From Lates calcarifer (lineage: Eukaryota > Chordata > Actinopteri > Centropomidae): DNA of 64,000 nucleotides. Numbering within the stretch: position 1 is the first letter of the stretch; the number at the start of each line of letters is the position of its first letter. A program made the translations under genes and the position numbers. The stretch is taken from positions 17,238,307 to 17,302,306 of the forward strand of contig NC_066845.1 of the NCBI RefSeq assembly GCF_001640805.2, written 5' to 3'. Below are positions 23,901 through 31,481 of this stretch, in pieces. The notes below the pieces were generated by a model. The model made no database searches and was not told where the DNA came from. It was given only the letters and a program-made list of their open reading frames with translations.

Positions 23901-25135
23901 CCACATGTTCACATCAGTGGAATCCAACATAACAGCCTGACAAAAGAACAGAGCAGAAAATATGGTGTGAATATTCATCGCGGTGTTCATTCATGTGCAT
24001 TAAAAAGACACACTTAGTTCAAAGCAGTTCAATGACAAGAATGATAACTAAGTATTAAACCAGCACTGTTGTTAGTGTTTTGTTGTTTTACCTCCAAATA
24101 GAACTCCATAGCAGTCTCCAAGTCATCCCGAAATGCAGCCATACTGGCCAAGTTTTTAAAAGTAGAATATTTCAACATCAGTCCGGGATGCTTGAGACCC
24201 ACTCTCTGATCATCTGAGGGCATGGCCTAAAATATTAGATGATATGTCAATTTTGGCACCAGTGAAACTAAATTTTGGCACATTAATCTGAATTTTTAGT
24301 TAAAGAGCACTGGGGAGAAAACAGAGAAATAATTCACATATTAACACATTTTCAGAACCCATTCTTTAAATTAATATGTATGTTCAGAAGAGTGCTACAA
24401 TGTATGAAATATCTAAGTTATAATTGCTCTAATTCAGTTGCCTGATATTGTATTATAATGTTAAAAAGATGAATTATGTTATTGTGAAGGTAAATTAGAT
24501 TATTTCAGATCAGAAATCCTCCTCCTCACTGACCAAAATGGGTGTATAATTATGCAATTACATGTGAGTATTACAATGCTCTCATTACATCCCAGATACA
24601 CAGTATTTTGGGTGTTAGGCACTCAAAACGATTTTTGGACAACCTCAATGGTACCATATACTGCATGATATTTTACCTCTTTGAGCAGTGGAGTTTTGAG
24701 AAGCTCGTGATAGGCCTTGCTGGACTCCTCAAACTTGTCATGTTTTTGAAGATCTAAAGCTTTGTGATATAAAGCAAAAGCCTCGGCCTCCTGTTAACAA
24801 AAATTACAAAAAATGTTTTATAAATTTTACTGGGGAAAATTCCTGCATCAGTGAAGCTGCCACATATTGATGATTCATTATTATATGTTCTGTACCTGAG
24901 CCTCTTTCGTCTGACTCTTGTTACTTTTCAAGGGGTCTTGAGACTCATCTGCAAGTGTCGCAGCAGCATTCAGTGCTGCTATGCGAATCTGTAAAGAACA
25001 AGAAGAGGCAAAACCTTTTGGCAAGCATCTATAAGTCATGACGGGGAGCTAGTCAGAGCAGAATTTTCTGCACAATGACAAGATGTGCTGATACAAAACA
25101 AAGAGCTGCTGCACCGAAGATGGACGCCTTACCAT
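998..25135 (-). CDS. cabin1: Calcineurin-binding protein cabin-1, 32 coding exons, C-terminus beyond the left edge
   Basis: Cabin-1 is a large nuclear scaffold. In mammals it inhibits calcineurin, represses MEF2 and forms part of the HIRA/UBN/ASF1 histone H3.3 chaperone complex. The spliced protein matches human CABIN1 nearly end to end; examples are [40 protein letters not shown] and [18 protein letters not shown]. Coding exons in transcript order: 25133-25135, 24896-24988, 24677-24790, 24092-24226, 23756-23936, 23526-23655, 23264-23413, 22631-22938, 22296-22473, 22080-22213, 21776-21993, 21162-21234, 20617-20804, 20375-20512, 19941-20129, 19617-19856, 19346-19499, 19132-19247, 18820-18981, 17471-17677, 17144-17289, 16738-16999, 16341-16511, 15411-15500, 15083-15243, 14788-14999, 11163-11342, 10249-10643, 8841-8954, 1987-2150, 1797-1893, 998-1681. 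They sum to 5,787 nt (1,929 codons) with no frame break. Human CABIN1 is about 2,220 aa, so the calcineurin/MEF2-binding C-terminus is off-window. Confidence 0.96.
1682..1796 (-). other. Short cabin1 intron (115 bp) with a (TG)n / (CA)n microsatellite
   Basis: The intron between coding exons 31 and 32 has donor GTAAGA and a TTTCAG acceptor. A run of about 11 TG dinucleotides (1745-1767 on the plus strand) reads as (CA)n in the transcript. CA-rich intronic runs can bind hnRNP L; an effect here is only a possibility. Confidence 0.8.
4642..5250 (-). promoter_or_regulatory. Candidate internal promoter and alternative first exon within a cabin1 intron
   Basis: On the minus strand a purine/pyrimidine-mixed, GC-richer stretch ends in a strong donor, GATG|GTGAGTCG, with its exon side at 4642. 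Two CCAAT motifs, AGCCAATC at about 5093-5100 and GCCAATCGG at about 5108-5116, lie upstream of it in minus-strand terms. The block differs from the AT-rich intron around it. The frames through it stop just before the donor, so it would be a non-coding first exon. Spliced to coding exon 30 or a later exon it would make an N-terminally shortened cabin1. An AATAAAAG motif at 5242 could instead be a plus-strand TATA-like box. This is inference from sequence alone. Confidence 0.3.
6291..6306. repeat. Perfect 16-bp palindrome
   Basis: TCAACAGTACTGTTGA reads the same on both strands. It lies in a cabin1 intron away from exons. It may be a chance event or a dimeric protein site. Confidence 0.85.
8345..8388. 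repeat. Perfect 22-bp tandem duplication (two copies)
   Basis: The unit AATGTGTGCTGACAGTGCAC followed by AG occurs twice head to tail with no mismatch, inside a cabin1 intron. A perfect copy implies a recent duplication. Confidence 0.9.
8955..10248 (-). other. cabin1 intron between coding exons 28 and 29
   Basis: This is 1.3 kb of AT-rich intron. No exon, RNA gene or recognisable repeat was seen. Confidence 0.6.
10249..14999 (-). CDS. cabin1: cabin1 coding exons 26-28: variable Ser/Thr/Pro linker ending in a conserved helix
   Basis: Exon 26 encodes [20 protein letters not shown] (human: [19 protein letters not shown]), then a glutamine-rich run, [16 protein letters not shown], not found in human. 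The donor at 14787/14788 was chosen because it joins in frame to [20 protein letters not shown] in exon 27, matching human [20 protein letters not shown]. Exon 28 (395 bp) begins with poorly conserved proline and alanine rich sequence. It ends with the strongly conserved [20 protein letters not shown] followed by YTNSKTHQ. The linker is probably disordered. TSPPY and serine clusters could be phosphorylation sites, but that is inference. Confidence 0.88.
10644..11162 (-). other. cabin1 intron between coding exons 27 and 28
   Basis: About 0.5 kb of AT-rich sequence with ordinary splice ends (acceptor CTTACTTCAG, donor GTACAT). Nothing else was seen. Confidence 0.6.
11343..14787 (-). other. cabin1 intron between coding exons 26 and 27 (3.4 kb)
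   Basis: This intron is AT-rich. It contains a candidate LINE 3' end at about 14020-14140 and a short GTAG-type repeat near 13115-13130. On the minus strand the frame of exon 26 stays open for about 64 codons past the chosen donor, which is discussed in the findings. Confidence 0.6.
14020..14140 (+). mobile_element. Candidate 3' end of a non-LTR retrotransposon, with an 18-bp palindrome
   Basis: The sequence GTACTCAGGGATCTCTTGCA, then AGAGATCTTGATCTAAATAAATTACCTG and a run of ATAATA units, resembles the 3' ends of teleost LINE-type elements as I remember them (GTACTCAGG, a short inverted repeat, 'AAATAAA', a simple tail). The core GATCTCTTGCAAGAGATC (14070-14087) is a perfect palindrome that would form a hairpin. 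No open reading frame of the element remains nearby. The family assignment is from memory. Confidence 0.4.
15083..21993 (-). CDS. cabin1: cabin1 coding exons 11-25: central helical TPR-like core (residues 476-1313)
   Basis: Fifteen closely spaced exons encode the most conserved part of the protein. Readable landmarks in order are [39 protein letters not shown], a helical region ending [101 protein letters not shown], and [18 protein letters not shown]. The last is followed by [20 protein letters not shown]. Repeated paired helices such as [20 protein letters not shown] suggest further TPR units, which would form the scaffold. Exons 14, 15, 16, 19, 20, 23 and 24 are whole-codon (phase 0) exons, so any of these could be skipped without a frameshift. 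Confidence 0.95.
15501..16340 (-). other. cabin1 intron between coding exons 23 and 24
   Basis: About 0.84 kb. Two adjacent plus-strand frames (15725-16158) are short, AT-rich and unlike any known family. I treat them as chance. Confidence 0.6.
17678..18819 (-). other. cabin1 intron between coding exons 19 and 20, with an (ATTTT)n run
   Basis: This 1.1-kb intron contains a pentanucleotide repeat, (ATTTT)n passing into ATTT units, at 18006-18033. The rest is AT-rich with no feature recognised. Confidence 0.65.
18006..18033. repeat. (ATTTT)n pentanucleotide repeat
   Basis: Four to five ATTTT units followed by ATTT units in a cabin1 intron. Confidence 0.85.
20805..21161 (-). other. cabin1 intron between coding exons 12 and 13
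   Basis: About 0.36 kb of AT-rich sequence. Nothing beyond the splice signals was seen. Confidence 0.6.
21350..21660. repeat. Degenerate interspersed repeat in a cabin1 intron
   Basis: The order of motifs, 'TTTATACAGCATTTTTAAAAT', 'AAAGTGTTTAAT', 'AAAATAAAAGACAAC', 'AAAGCCAACCTACAAAAATA', 'AGTTTTTAAAAGTCTG' and 'GGGGTCCTGACTCAAAATGC', follows a repeat found widely in teleosts. Its consensus has 'TTTATATAGCAC', 'AAAGTGCTTTA', 'TAAAAGCCAG', 'GAGTTTTAA' and 'AGGAGCCCTGACTGCAAAAGC'. Many substitutions indicate an old copy. The family name is not certain. Confidence 0.5.
22080..22938 (-). CDS. cabin1: cabin1 coding exons 8-10: Ser/Pro linker and basic nuclear-signal-like block
   Basis: Exon 8 encodes [20 protein letters not shown], then a serine, proline and threonine rich linker of low conservation that looks disordered. 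Exon 9 encodes a strongly basic segment, about residues 372-430: [36 protein letters not shown], then [12 protein letters not shown]. Its two basic clusters look like a bipartite nuclear localisation signal, and the segment is almost identical to human CABIN1 ([20 protein letters not shown]). Exon 10 is acidic ([10 protein letters not shown]) and ends within a glutamate codon completed by exon 11. Nuclear targeting is inferred from composition and the known location of the family. Confidence 0.9.
22939..23263 (-). other. cabin1 intron between coding exons 7 and 8
   Basis: About 0.33 kb. A short direct repeat, 'ATTAGCTG' twice near 22971-22990, is present and nothing else was seen. Confidence 0.6.
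23264..25135 (-). CDS. cabin1: cabin1 coding exons 1-7: N-terminal TPR region (residues 1-268)
   Basis: This part encodes MIRIAALNA, then helical pairs typical of tetratricopeptide repeats. [20 protein letters not shown] (about residues 33-52) is one pair, and [20 protein letters not shown] (about 116-135) followed by a HAFEEGL helix is another. TPR arrays are protein-docking surfaces. The start codon was chosen because the protein begins MIRIAALNA as in human CABIN1, and because ATG and the donor GTAAGG are contiguous. Exon 5 ends one base into a cysteine codon, giving SDYTCCLYF where human has SDYTTCLYF. The exon 7 acidic stretch [10 protein letters not shown] is longer in charge than its human counterpart. 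Confidence 0.93.
24227..24676 (-). other. cabin1 intron between coding exons 3 and 4
   Basis: About 0.45 kb of AT-rich sequence. No further feature was seen. Confidence 0.6.
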
Positions 25136-25191
25136 TTTAGTATCAGGACAGCAGAGCTTCAACTCTCACGGTTTGCAGACTTTGATTGGAT
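25133..25191 (-). other. cabin1: cabin1 5' UTR exon carrying the start codon
   Basis: On the minus strand a pyrimidine-rich tract is followed by CATCCCTATAG, a good acceptor, then about 56 nt of leader, ATG, and the donor GTAAGG. The start codon is therefore the last codon of this exon, and residue 2 (Ile) is the first of the next. The acceptor position is a prediction. The ATG-donor junction is well supported by protein continuity. Confidence 0.6.
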
Positions 25192-25730
25192 CTATAGGGA
25201 TGTATGGAAGCCAAGCAAAGAAAGATAGATAAAAGCGATTAAAAATCACAGAGAAAAAAACGAAAGTCATGCTTTTTGTCCCACTACAACAAAGACTTGG
25301 TCGAGGCTGGTGCCGATTCTCTTTTTTTACCAAAGCCATCGACGGCTTCGTCTTTACAACCTCTCTAGTATTCACAGTTTGTAAGTGAGCCTCTCGGGCT
25401 ACATAAACCCAGAGTGCAATGCAACGTAGTGTAGTAAATTATCCGGAAGACCTTGGGAAATCTCACTCAAAACTTAGTTAGCCTGGTTAGCTTAGCTCTG
25501 CAATGGGACATTGCTGCAGATTGCCAGGAGCTAGTGTTTAAGTTCACCGGTCGATAATTCAACCACAGCCCCTGACAGCAGGTGGTAAATAGATTTTCAT
25601 GATGGGCTAGCAGATTCAACTAGCCTTACATTACTGCCTCAGCTAGCTGATATTAGCTGACCCATCACATGAGCTAACGTTAGCCCCTGTTTCACCGGGT
25701 GACCATCACTTACAAAGCTGGGAGACTTAC

Positions 25731-25860
25731 CGTTCATTCCTGTATTTACTGCAATTGTAACGTTGATACCACTATGCATGGAAAAATATTCCCCAAACAC
25801 TGCAGTCATTACTGGACATAAGGCACAAACCGAGTTTGAAACTTCATTTATTTATCATCC
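25731..25860 (-). other. cabin1: Probable non-coding first exon of cabin1 (5' limit unknown)
   Basis: A consensus donor, AACG|GTAAGTCTCC, lies on the minus strand with its exon side at 25731. This is about 0.54 kb upstream of the UTR exon with the start codon and in a locally CpG-richer stretch. An inverted CCAAT box (ATTGG at about 25937-25941) and a TGACG half site lie 80-100 bp further upstream. The outer end given is a guess, because no TATA box marks the start. Confidence 0.4.
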
Positions 25861-27100
25861 TTTGTTGTTGTTAACGTTAGGAGCGTTTGCGTCACAGCAT
25901 GTCATTTGCTACCCGCCAAGTAGTAAGGTCGTCACTCATTGGTCAACACGCTGTGGTGTATTCATGTGACCAATTATATGTTATGGTATTGGGTAAAAAA
26001 GCACACGCACGCACCACTTAAATGTAATTTACCACAAAGGTAAATTAATGAAAATGCTACAGTGAATTAAGAAAAAAAAACTAAACTAATTATAAAAATT
26101 GGACGAACAAAATTAACATTTTAACTTATGTTTTTCACATGTGTATTTGGCAATTCTAAAAACAAGTTTTTAAACTTGTCAAAATTATGTTAAATATTGT
26201 TAAAAACATGCTAACATAGTAATGCTATGTTAAAAACCAGCAACCTGTATGGCTAATATAGGAAAAAGGACAGCTTTCAGTGTTTTAGAGAGGTAGGGCG
26301 TTCCCTTCTGATGAACTAACTGTGAAAACTGTATTTCTTTCTTCTTCTCCTTCGTTTTTATTTTCAATTATGCAACAGCATCTTCTATAGCAACGCCATT
26401 TCTTCTTCAGCATGCAAAGCACAGGCTCACTATAGACTCTAAGACATTAGGTTAAATATGCAGTTTATGTAGGTTAAATCAGGGAATAATGCAAGTGGGT
26501 ACAAGTCAATACCAGTACACCATACTGTATAGTCAGCATCTATTATGTGTAACTTGCATGGTAAACAAATGACCACTAGATGGCAAACTTTTATTATAAT
26601 AGCATAAAAATGTTGTGTCTGAGACTGAGGCGTTTTTTAATTTACAGGATCCTCCAAACTGTTTCATCTTTAGTTGATTTGCTTTCCATTTACTCCCCGT
26701 GGCACTGTATTCAGATACTTAGATTATTATAATGTTGCTATTAATATTCTTTCCCACAGCACAGTCGATGCAAAATGGTGCAAAGCGGTGTCATCTTTTG
26801 TAAAAGGTGGTTTTCCTCCCACTTTTCCATCATGCAGTGTTTCAAGAATTTGAATATATTATGCCTTTGTCAGGATTTATGTGACAAATTATAACAACTT
26901 CTGCAGTTTTAGGAGTAACATTATACTGTTTTTGTCCTCAGTGACCCTGTCTGTTGCAGTCCCTTGTTGCTCTCTAATCCCCGCCTCCTCCTCCTCTACC
27001 CCCCACCACCCCCAAACACTCATTCTCACCCCACCCCATCTCTCCCTTGACTGGCTGGCACCATTATCAATTCCTTCTGTCAGCATGCCTGCAAAAAATA
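25861..27100. other. Head-to-head intergenic region between cabin1 and nefl
   Basis: The first part, to about 26.0 kb, carries the CCAAT motifs of the cabin1 start region. The middle (26.0-26.9 kb) is AT-rich with no recognised feature. The last part (26.95-27.06 kb) is a C-rich tract with several CACCC-like and CCGCC motifs leading into the nefl promoter. Confidence 0.6.
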
Positions 27101-27102
27101 GC

Positions 27103-27133
27103 TTACGTCACAGTCATTACTGGCTCTATAAAA
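27103..27133 (+). promoter_or_regulatory. nefl: nefl core promoter: CRE-like site and TATA box
   Basis: TTACGTCA (27103-27110) is the reverse of TGACGTAA, a known CREB/ATF site variant. A TATA box, TATAAAA, follows at 27127-27133. Transcription would start about 25-30 bp downstream, near 27157-27162, leaving a 5' UTR of roughly 50 nt before the ATG at 27209. A C-rich CACCC-like tract lies just upstream. Use in neurons is inferred from the gene. Confidence 0.7.
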
Positions 27134-27208
27134 GCCAGAGTAATGCAGATTCACTGTGCAGTCATCTTGGCTACATTCTTAGACACAGAGCAGCCCGTCT
27201 CTGAAGCC

Positions 27209-28279
27209 ATGACTTCCATCGGCTTTGACCCTTACTTCCCATCTTCTTACAAGAGGAGAGTGGTGGTGCGCAGTGCAGGATATGGAGCTGGTGGAGGAAT
27301 AGGAGCTAGGTCTGCCTACACCAGCCACTCTGCCCCATTAACTTCCTATGCACCCTCACGCAGAAGTTATCCATCTCACACCCGAGTAACCTCCAGCTAC
27401 TCCTCCGTGCTCTCTGCTCCAGTGTCTGCAGCTGCCACTGAGTTACGCCTTGACCAAGCTGCCCAAGTCAGCTCCGAGTTCAAAACAATCAGGACCCAGG
27501 AGAAGGCAGAGCTACAAGACCTGAATGACCGTTTTGCAAGCTTCATTGAGCGGGTCCATGAACTGGAGCAGCAGAACAAGTTGCTGGAGACTGAACTCCT
27601 GCTGCTGAGGCAGAGGCAGACAGAGCCATCCAACCTTCGGGCCCTGTATGAGCATGAGATCCGCCAGCTCCGTGCTGCTGTGGAGGAAGCCCGCCATGAG
27701 AAGCAAGCAGCACAGGATCACAAAGATGACATGGAAGATGTGCTGAAGAACCTGCAACAACGCTTTGAGGATGAAGTGCTCTGCAGAGCAGAGGCAGAGG
27801 GCAGGCTCATGGATGCCAGGAAGGGAGCAGATGAAGCTGCACTGGTCCGGGCTGAGCTTGAGAAAAGAGTGGGGACCCTGCTGGATGAGCTGGCCTTCCT
27901 GAAGCGCCTCTGTGAGAGTGAGATTGCAGAGCTGCAGGCCCAAATACAATACAGCGCAGAGGTGTCAGTGGAGATGGAGATTGCCAAGCCTGACCTATCT
28001 GCTGCTCTCCGTGACATCCGAGTGCAGTATGAGAAGCTGGCACAACGCAACCTTCAGTCAGCCGAAGAGTGGTTCTGCAACAAGATGAATGTGATGACAG
28101 TAGGCACTGCCCGCGACACTGAGAGCGCAAGAACTGCCAAAGACGAGGCTGGAGAATACCGCCGGCTCCTCAAATCCAAGATGCTGGAGATTGATGCCTG
28201 CCGTGAGATGAACCAAGCTCTGGAAAACCAACTACAAGAAGTGGAGGAAAAACAGAGCGCCGAGATCTCTGCACTGCAG
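27209..28279 (+). CDS. nefl: nefl exon 1: head, coil 1 and most of coil 2 (residues 1-357)
   Basis: The head holds a glycine-rich insert, [15 protein letters not shown], and repeated Ser-Tyr pairs that resemble kinase and glycosylation targets in mammalian heads. The rod carries the helix-initiation motif [20 protein letters not shown], then [10 protein letters not shown] and [20 protein letters not shown]. The exon ends EISALQ, exactly where human NEFL exon 1 ends (DISAMQ). Confidence 0.93.
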
Positions 28280-29476
28280 GTGAGCAACAGAAAAACACTG
28301 ACATATAGGAAGAGGTCTGCAAATACCACTATAGCACCTCTATGATAATAGACAAGTGTAAATTACCAAAAATGATTTAAGTGAATTAAATAAAGGACTG
28401 TCAATGTGACTAACTGGAATTTGCATCCAGCCCAATATGTTCCTCTAACATATCATTTATTTTTTCTATACAGGATACAATAAGTCAATTGGAGGAAGAG
28501 TTGAGGGCAAACAAGAATGACATGGCTCGTTACTTGAAAGATTATCAGGACCTCTTGAATGTGAAGATGGCGTTGGATATTGAAATTGCAGCCTACAGGT
28601 CAATAGTATAATCAACAAAGCTTGCATTCTTTCCTGTGTTTTGCCTGTTGTATTATAATTTAGATTTTTAAATGAATGCCAATACACATGAAAAGTTCAC
28701 TATTTTCTGTCATATGTGTCTCGTTCTGTTTAGGAAGCTCCTTGAGGGAGAGGAGAACCGTTTGAGTGTGGCAGGACCAGGATCTGTCGCCACTTACTCC
28801 CAAACCATGTACGCTGCTCCAACCTATGGAAGAACACATATCTCCATGCAGTCTCAGCTGAGCTCTGCAGCTCCGTACCTGCTGAGTTCCCGCTTGTTTA
28901 CTTCATCACTCTCCACAGAGGAGACAATATCTGCAAGACAAGCACAGCAGGCAGAGGCTAGCCCTCCTCAAGAGGAAGAGGAGGAGGAGGAAGAGCAGGT
29001 GGAAGAGGAAGAGAAGGAGGAAGAGAAGGAGGAAGAGAAGGAGGAAGAGGAAGAGGAGCAGGGAGAGGAGAAGGAGGGTGAGGCAGAGGCAGAGGAAGAG
29101 CAGGGAGAAGAGGGGGAGGAAGCTGTGGAGGAGGCGGAAGAAAAGGAGGACAAACAAGAAGAGGGAGAGAAGGAAGCAGATGGACAAGGTTAGTGTGGTA
29201 ATTTTGTTCAACAAATGTGCATGTGTGTGGTGGTAAACTAATTCTAACTTTTATTCCTCCTCACATGATTTTGCAGATGAAGAGGGTGAGGCTGGGGATG
29301 AAGCAAAAGAGGATGAGGAGCAAGGAGGAGAAGAAAGCCAACCTCAAGAGGAGGACGACACTGAGCAGAAAGAGGAAGCTGGTGATGATGAGGGTGAAAA
29401 GGGGGAGGAGGAAGAAGCTGAAAAAGAAGGGGAGGTGGAAGAGAAAAATGGAAAACCAACAGATAAAAAAGTTTAA
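27209..29476 (+). CDS. nefl: Neurofilament light polypeptide (type IV intermediate filament), 4 exons, 616 aa
   Basis: Nefl co-assembles with other neurofilament subunits into the filaments that set axon calibre. Exons: 27209-28279, 28474-28598, 28734-29188, 29277-29476; the stop is TAA. Domains: arginine/serine/tyrosine-rich head (1 to about 97), coiled-coil rod (about 98-405) starting [20 protein letters not shown] and ending [14 protein letters not shown], then a glutamate-rich tail (406-616). Two introns fall at the positions shared by neurofilament genes and the third lies in the tail, as in mammalian NEFL. The start has a G at -3, and [17 protein letters not shown] resembles human MSSFSYEPYYSTSYKRR. 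The length is greater than the human 543 aa because of a longer head and tail. Teleosts have nefl duplicates (nefla/neflb); I cannot tell which this is. An internexin-like call is less likely given the third intron and the acidic tail. Confidence 0.93.
28474..28598 (+). CDS. nefl: nefl exon 2: end of coil 2 (residues 358-399)
   Basis: This exon is 125 bp, the same length I recall for human. It encodes [20 protein letters not shown] followed by [20 protein letters not shown]. The split arginine codon of AAYR is completed by exon 3. Confidence 0.95.
28734..29476 (+). CDS. nefl: nefl exons 3-4: helix-termination motif and glutamate-rich tail
   Basis: Exon 3 begins [11 protein letters not shown], the conserved rod end needed for filament assembly. 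A tail subdomain rich in Ser, Tyr and Thr follows ([20 protein letters not shown]), then a long glutamate/lysine run. Exon 4 (29277-29476) continues the run and ends [13 protein letters not shown]. At 29011-29046 a 12-bp unit, GAGAAGGAGGAA, repeats three times perfectly. The purine bias of the coding strand is extreme through most of 28968-29450 in the exons. Confidence 0.93.
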
Positions 29477-29884
29477 ACTTACTGCTTTAAGAATACCTGC
29501 TAGCCTGTAGCTAAAGGATCTCCGGTGCTCTACATACAGAGATCCAAAGAGAACCAAATGAAAATCTGTCAAAATCCAAAGTGTTACTGAACCTAACCTG
29601 TGTATGATCAATTTGAGTGAGTCATAGCATGTATGCACACATGCACACACAATGCACACTGTGCCAGCAGAGAAATGAAACAACGTAGAAGCTAATCAAT
29701 TAATTGACAAAGACAGGACGTGTCTGGGGTAGAAACTATGCTTTGTGGATATTTGTTTGCAAACACCTGTGTGCTTTACTGCCACTACAACATGCCTGTA
29801 CGACTGTCTGTATGTGCAATATCCAGTTTGAAATGCCTTACTTCACTGAGTGCTTTAAGTCCATGATGTGCTGCATTGAACTCC

Positions 29885-29890
29885 AATAAA
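29885..29890 (+). terminator. nefl: nefl polyadenylation signal AATAAA
   Basis: A canonical AATAAA lies 409 nt after the stop codon and is the first one on this strand after the stop. A GT/T-rich stretch follows within 50 nt. It would give a 3' UTR of about 0.43 kb. Confidence 0.75.
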
Positions 29891-30675
29891 ACCTTGAAGC
29901 CTTGTCAACCCAGAGCTGGCTCCAGGCTTTTTATTTGTACTTATAAACAGCAACACTTGCAATGCAGTGTCAAATCAAGTAATATTTAGCACAAATAACC
30001 ACATGAGCAGAAGATGATATTCAAAGTCCAAGCTCAGTGACTCACTTTCATAAGCAAGATTTTTACTTGCTAATTAGCACAGGGCTCCTTTTTCATTCAG
30101 GGTTTACAACAAATGGTCCTTCCTCAACTGAATGTTAATGGGGGTTAATGGAGAAAGCACATAGATGGCAGCCAAAGAGCCCTTGGTTCTATCCATATTG
30201 ATAAAGCTGGAAGGGAGGGGTGCAGCAAACCACCAAAGTCAGCAAGTCTGGATTGTTTTAGGCTTTTTCAGCAAATGATACCAAGCCAATAAAAAAACAT
30301 GGAAAAAAACAAGTAATGAAAGAAATCACTCTGTGTATCAGACAGTATTAAGCTTCACATCGCCAACATGATCTGCCAATAAAGCTTCATTACATTTCTC
30401 TTAACTTGGCTGAACCACGGTCTAGTCTGAAATAGATGAATTACAGCAGCGTTTCTGTCTTTATCTCAAGTCAGCAGGTCGTCTCCATCCTGATGTGCCT
30501 ACAGTCTCTGTGTGATCAGTGAGCTGACACCGGTGTTTTTCCTGCTGCCTCACCCCTAAACCCTCCACCCCCCATCCACATCACTGTCCATAAATCAGGG
30601 CACACTGAAACCTTTATGACTCAGCTAGTCTGCTGCACCAAAGAATCTGGCCAAGTGTCAACTCACACAGGACAG

Positions 30676-30678
<3 letters not shown>

Positions 30679-30711
<33 letters not shown>
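30679..30711. repeat. (GA)n microsatellite
   Basis: About 16 uninterrupted GA units, with a second, shorter GA run at 30762-30780. A purine-only strand of this kind can form triplex DNA. Confidence 0.95.
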
Positions 30712-30712
<1 letters not shown>

Positions 30713-31449
30713 AATTTCATTATTTCATTAAGGAGAGAAAGAGATAGATTGAGGACAAATCAGGGAGAGAGAGAGAGAGGGGTATCTCACTGCACTAAAC
30801 CTTGACAGAGGACAAACTGTTTTTTACCCAGCAAAGAGATGGAGAGACCGGGGGCTTCCTTTAGGCATCTGCAGAGATGCAATCCCCATCACACAAATGA
30901 ACGGCAAACACACACGCTCTTTCTTGTTTTCTCCTCTGACACACACAGATTTAGACAAACACTCACGTTAATAACTGCACTTTCTGCATGTGTGGCACAT
31001 GTTCTAGCTGATCTTGCATGTGTCGAGGCAATGCCCTCAACTATATGCAATCTCCATCTCCTATCCCTCTCCATCCTCCCTGTCCTCAGTTTACCCCGCC
31101 TGGAGCTAGACTACATTATCCTCCTTCAGTTTCTCTCAGTTGCTACAGTAAGACTAGAGCCAGTCCAGCAGAGCACTCAGTTTAATCATTAGGAATTCTA
31201 CTTTGCAATGAATTTGGCTTCACTTACACACACCTCTCCCCACCCAAAGAGATAGCAATGCTGTAAATGTTTTCTTACTGATTAAAAGTGCACTAATGAT
31301 AAACTGTTGGCTGGATTTTTATACGCAAACTGCCTGCAGAGGGTATGCTGAAGCAGTGATAGAGCTCTTTACAATAAATACAATAAATCACCAGCAGGAT
31401 ATATAGATCCTCCCTCAGGTGCTCATATGTATAACTTCTGTTGCAGGGC

Positions 31450-31478
<29 letters not shown>
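31450..31478. repeat. (GT)n microsatellite
   Basis: About 14 GT units in the nefl-dock5 intergenic region. They create a spurious poly-Cys-Val open frame. Confidence 0.95.

Positions 31479-31481
<3 letters not shown>

Noticed and set aside
27047..27208. Open frame extending 54 codons upstream of the nefl ATG
   Set aside because: It runs through the TATA box and CRE, and neurofilament heads start at the [10 protein letters not shown] position.
28906..29214. Leu/Phe/Ser-rich minus-strand frames opposite nefl exon 3
   Set aside because: They are antisense readings of GAG/GAA runs; low-complexity artefacts.
29217..29510. 97-aa plus-strand frame rich in Arg and Lys
   Set aside because: It is the purine-rich nefl exon 4 read in a wrong frame.
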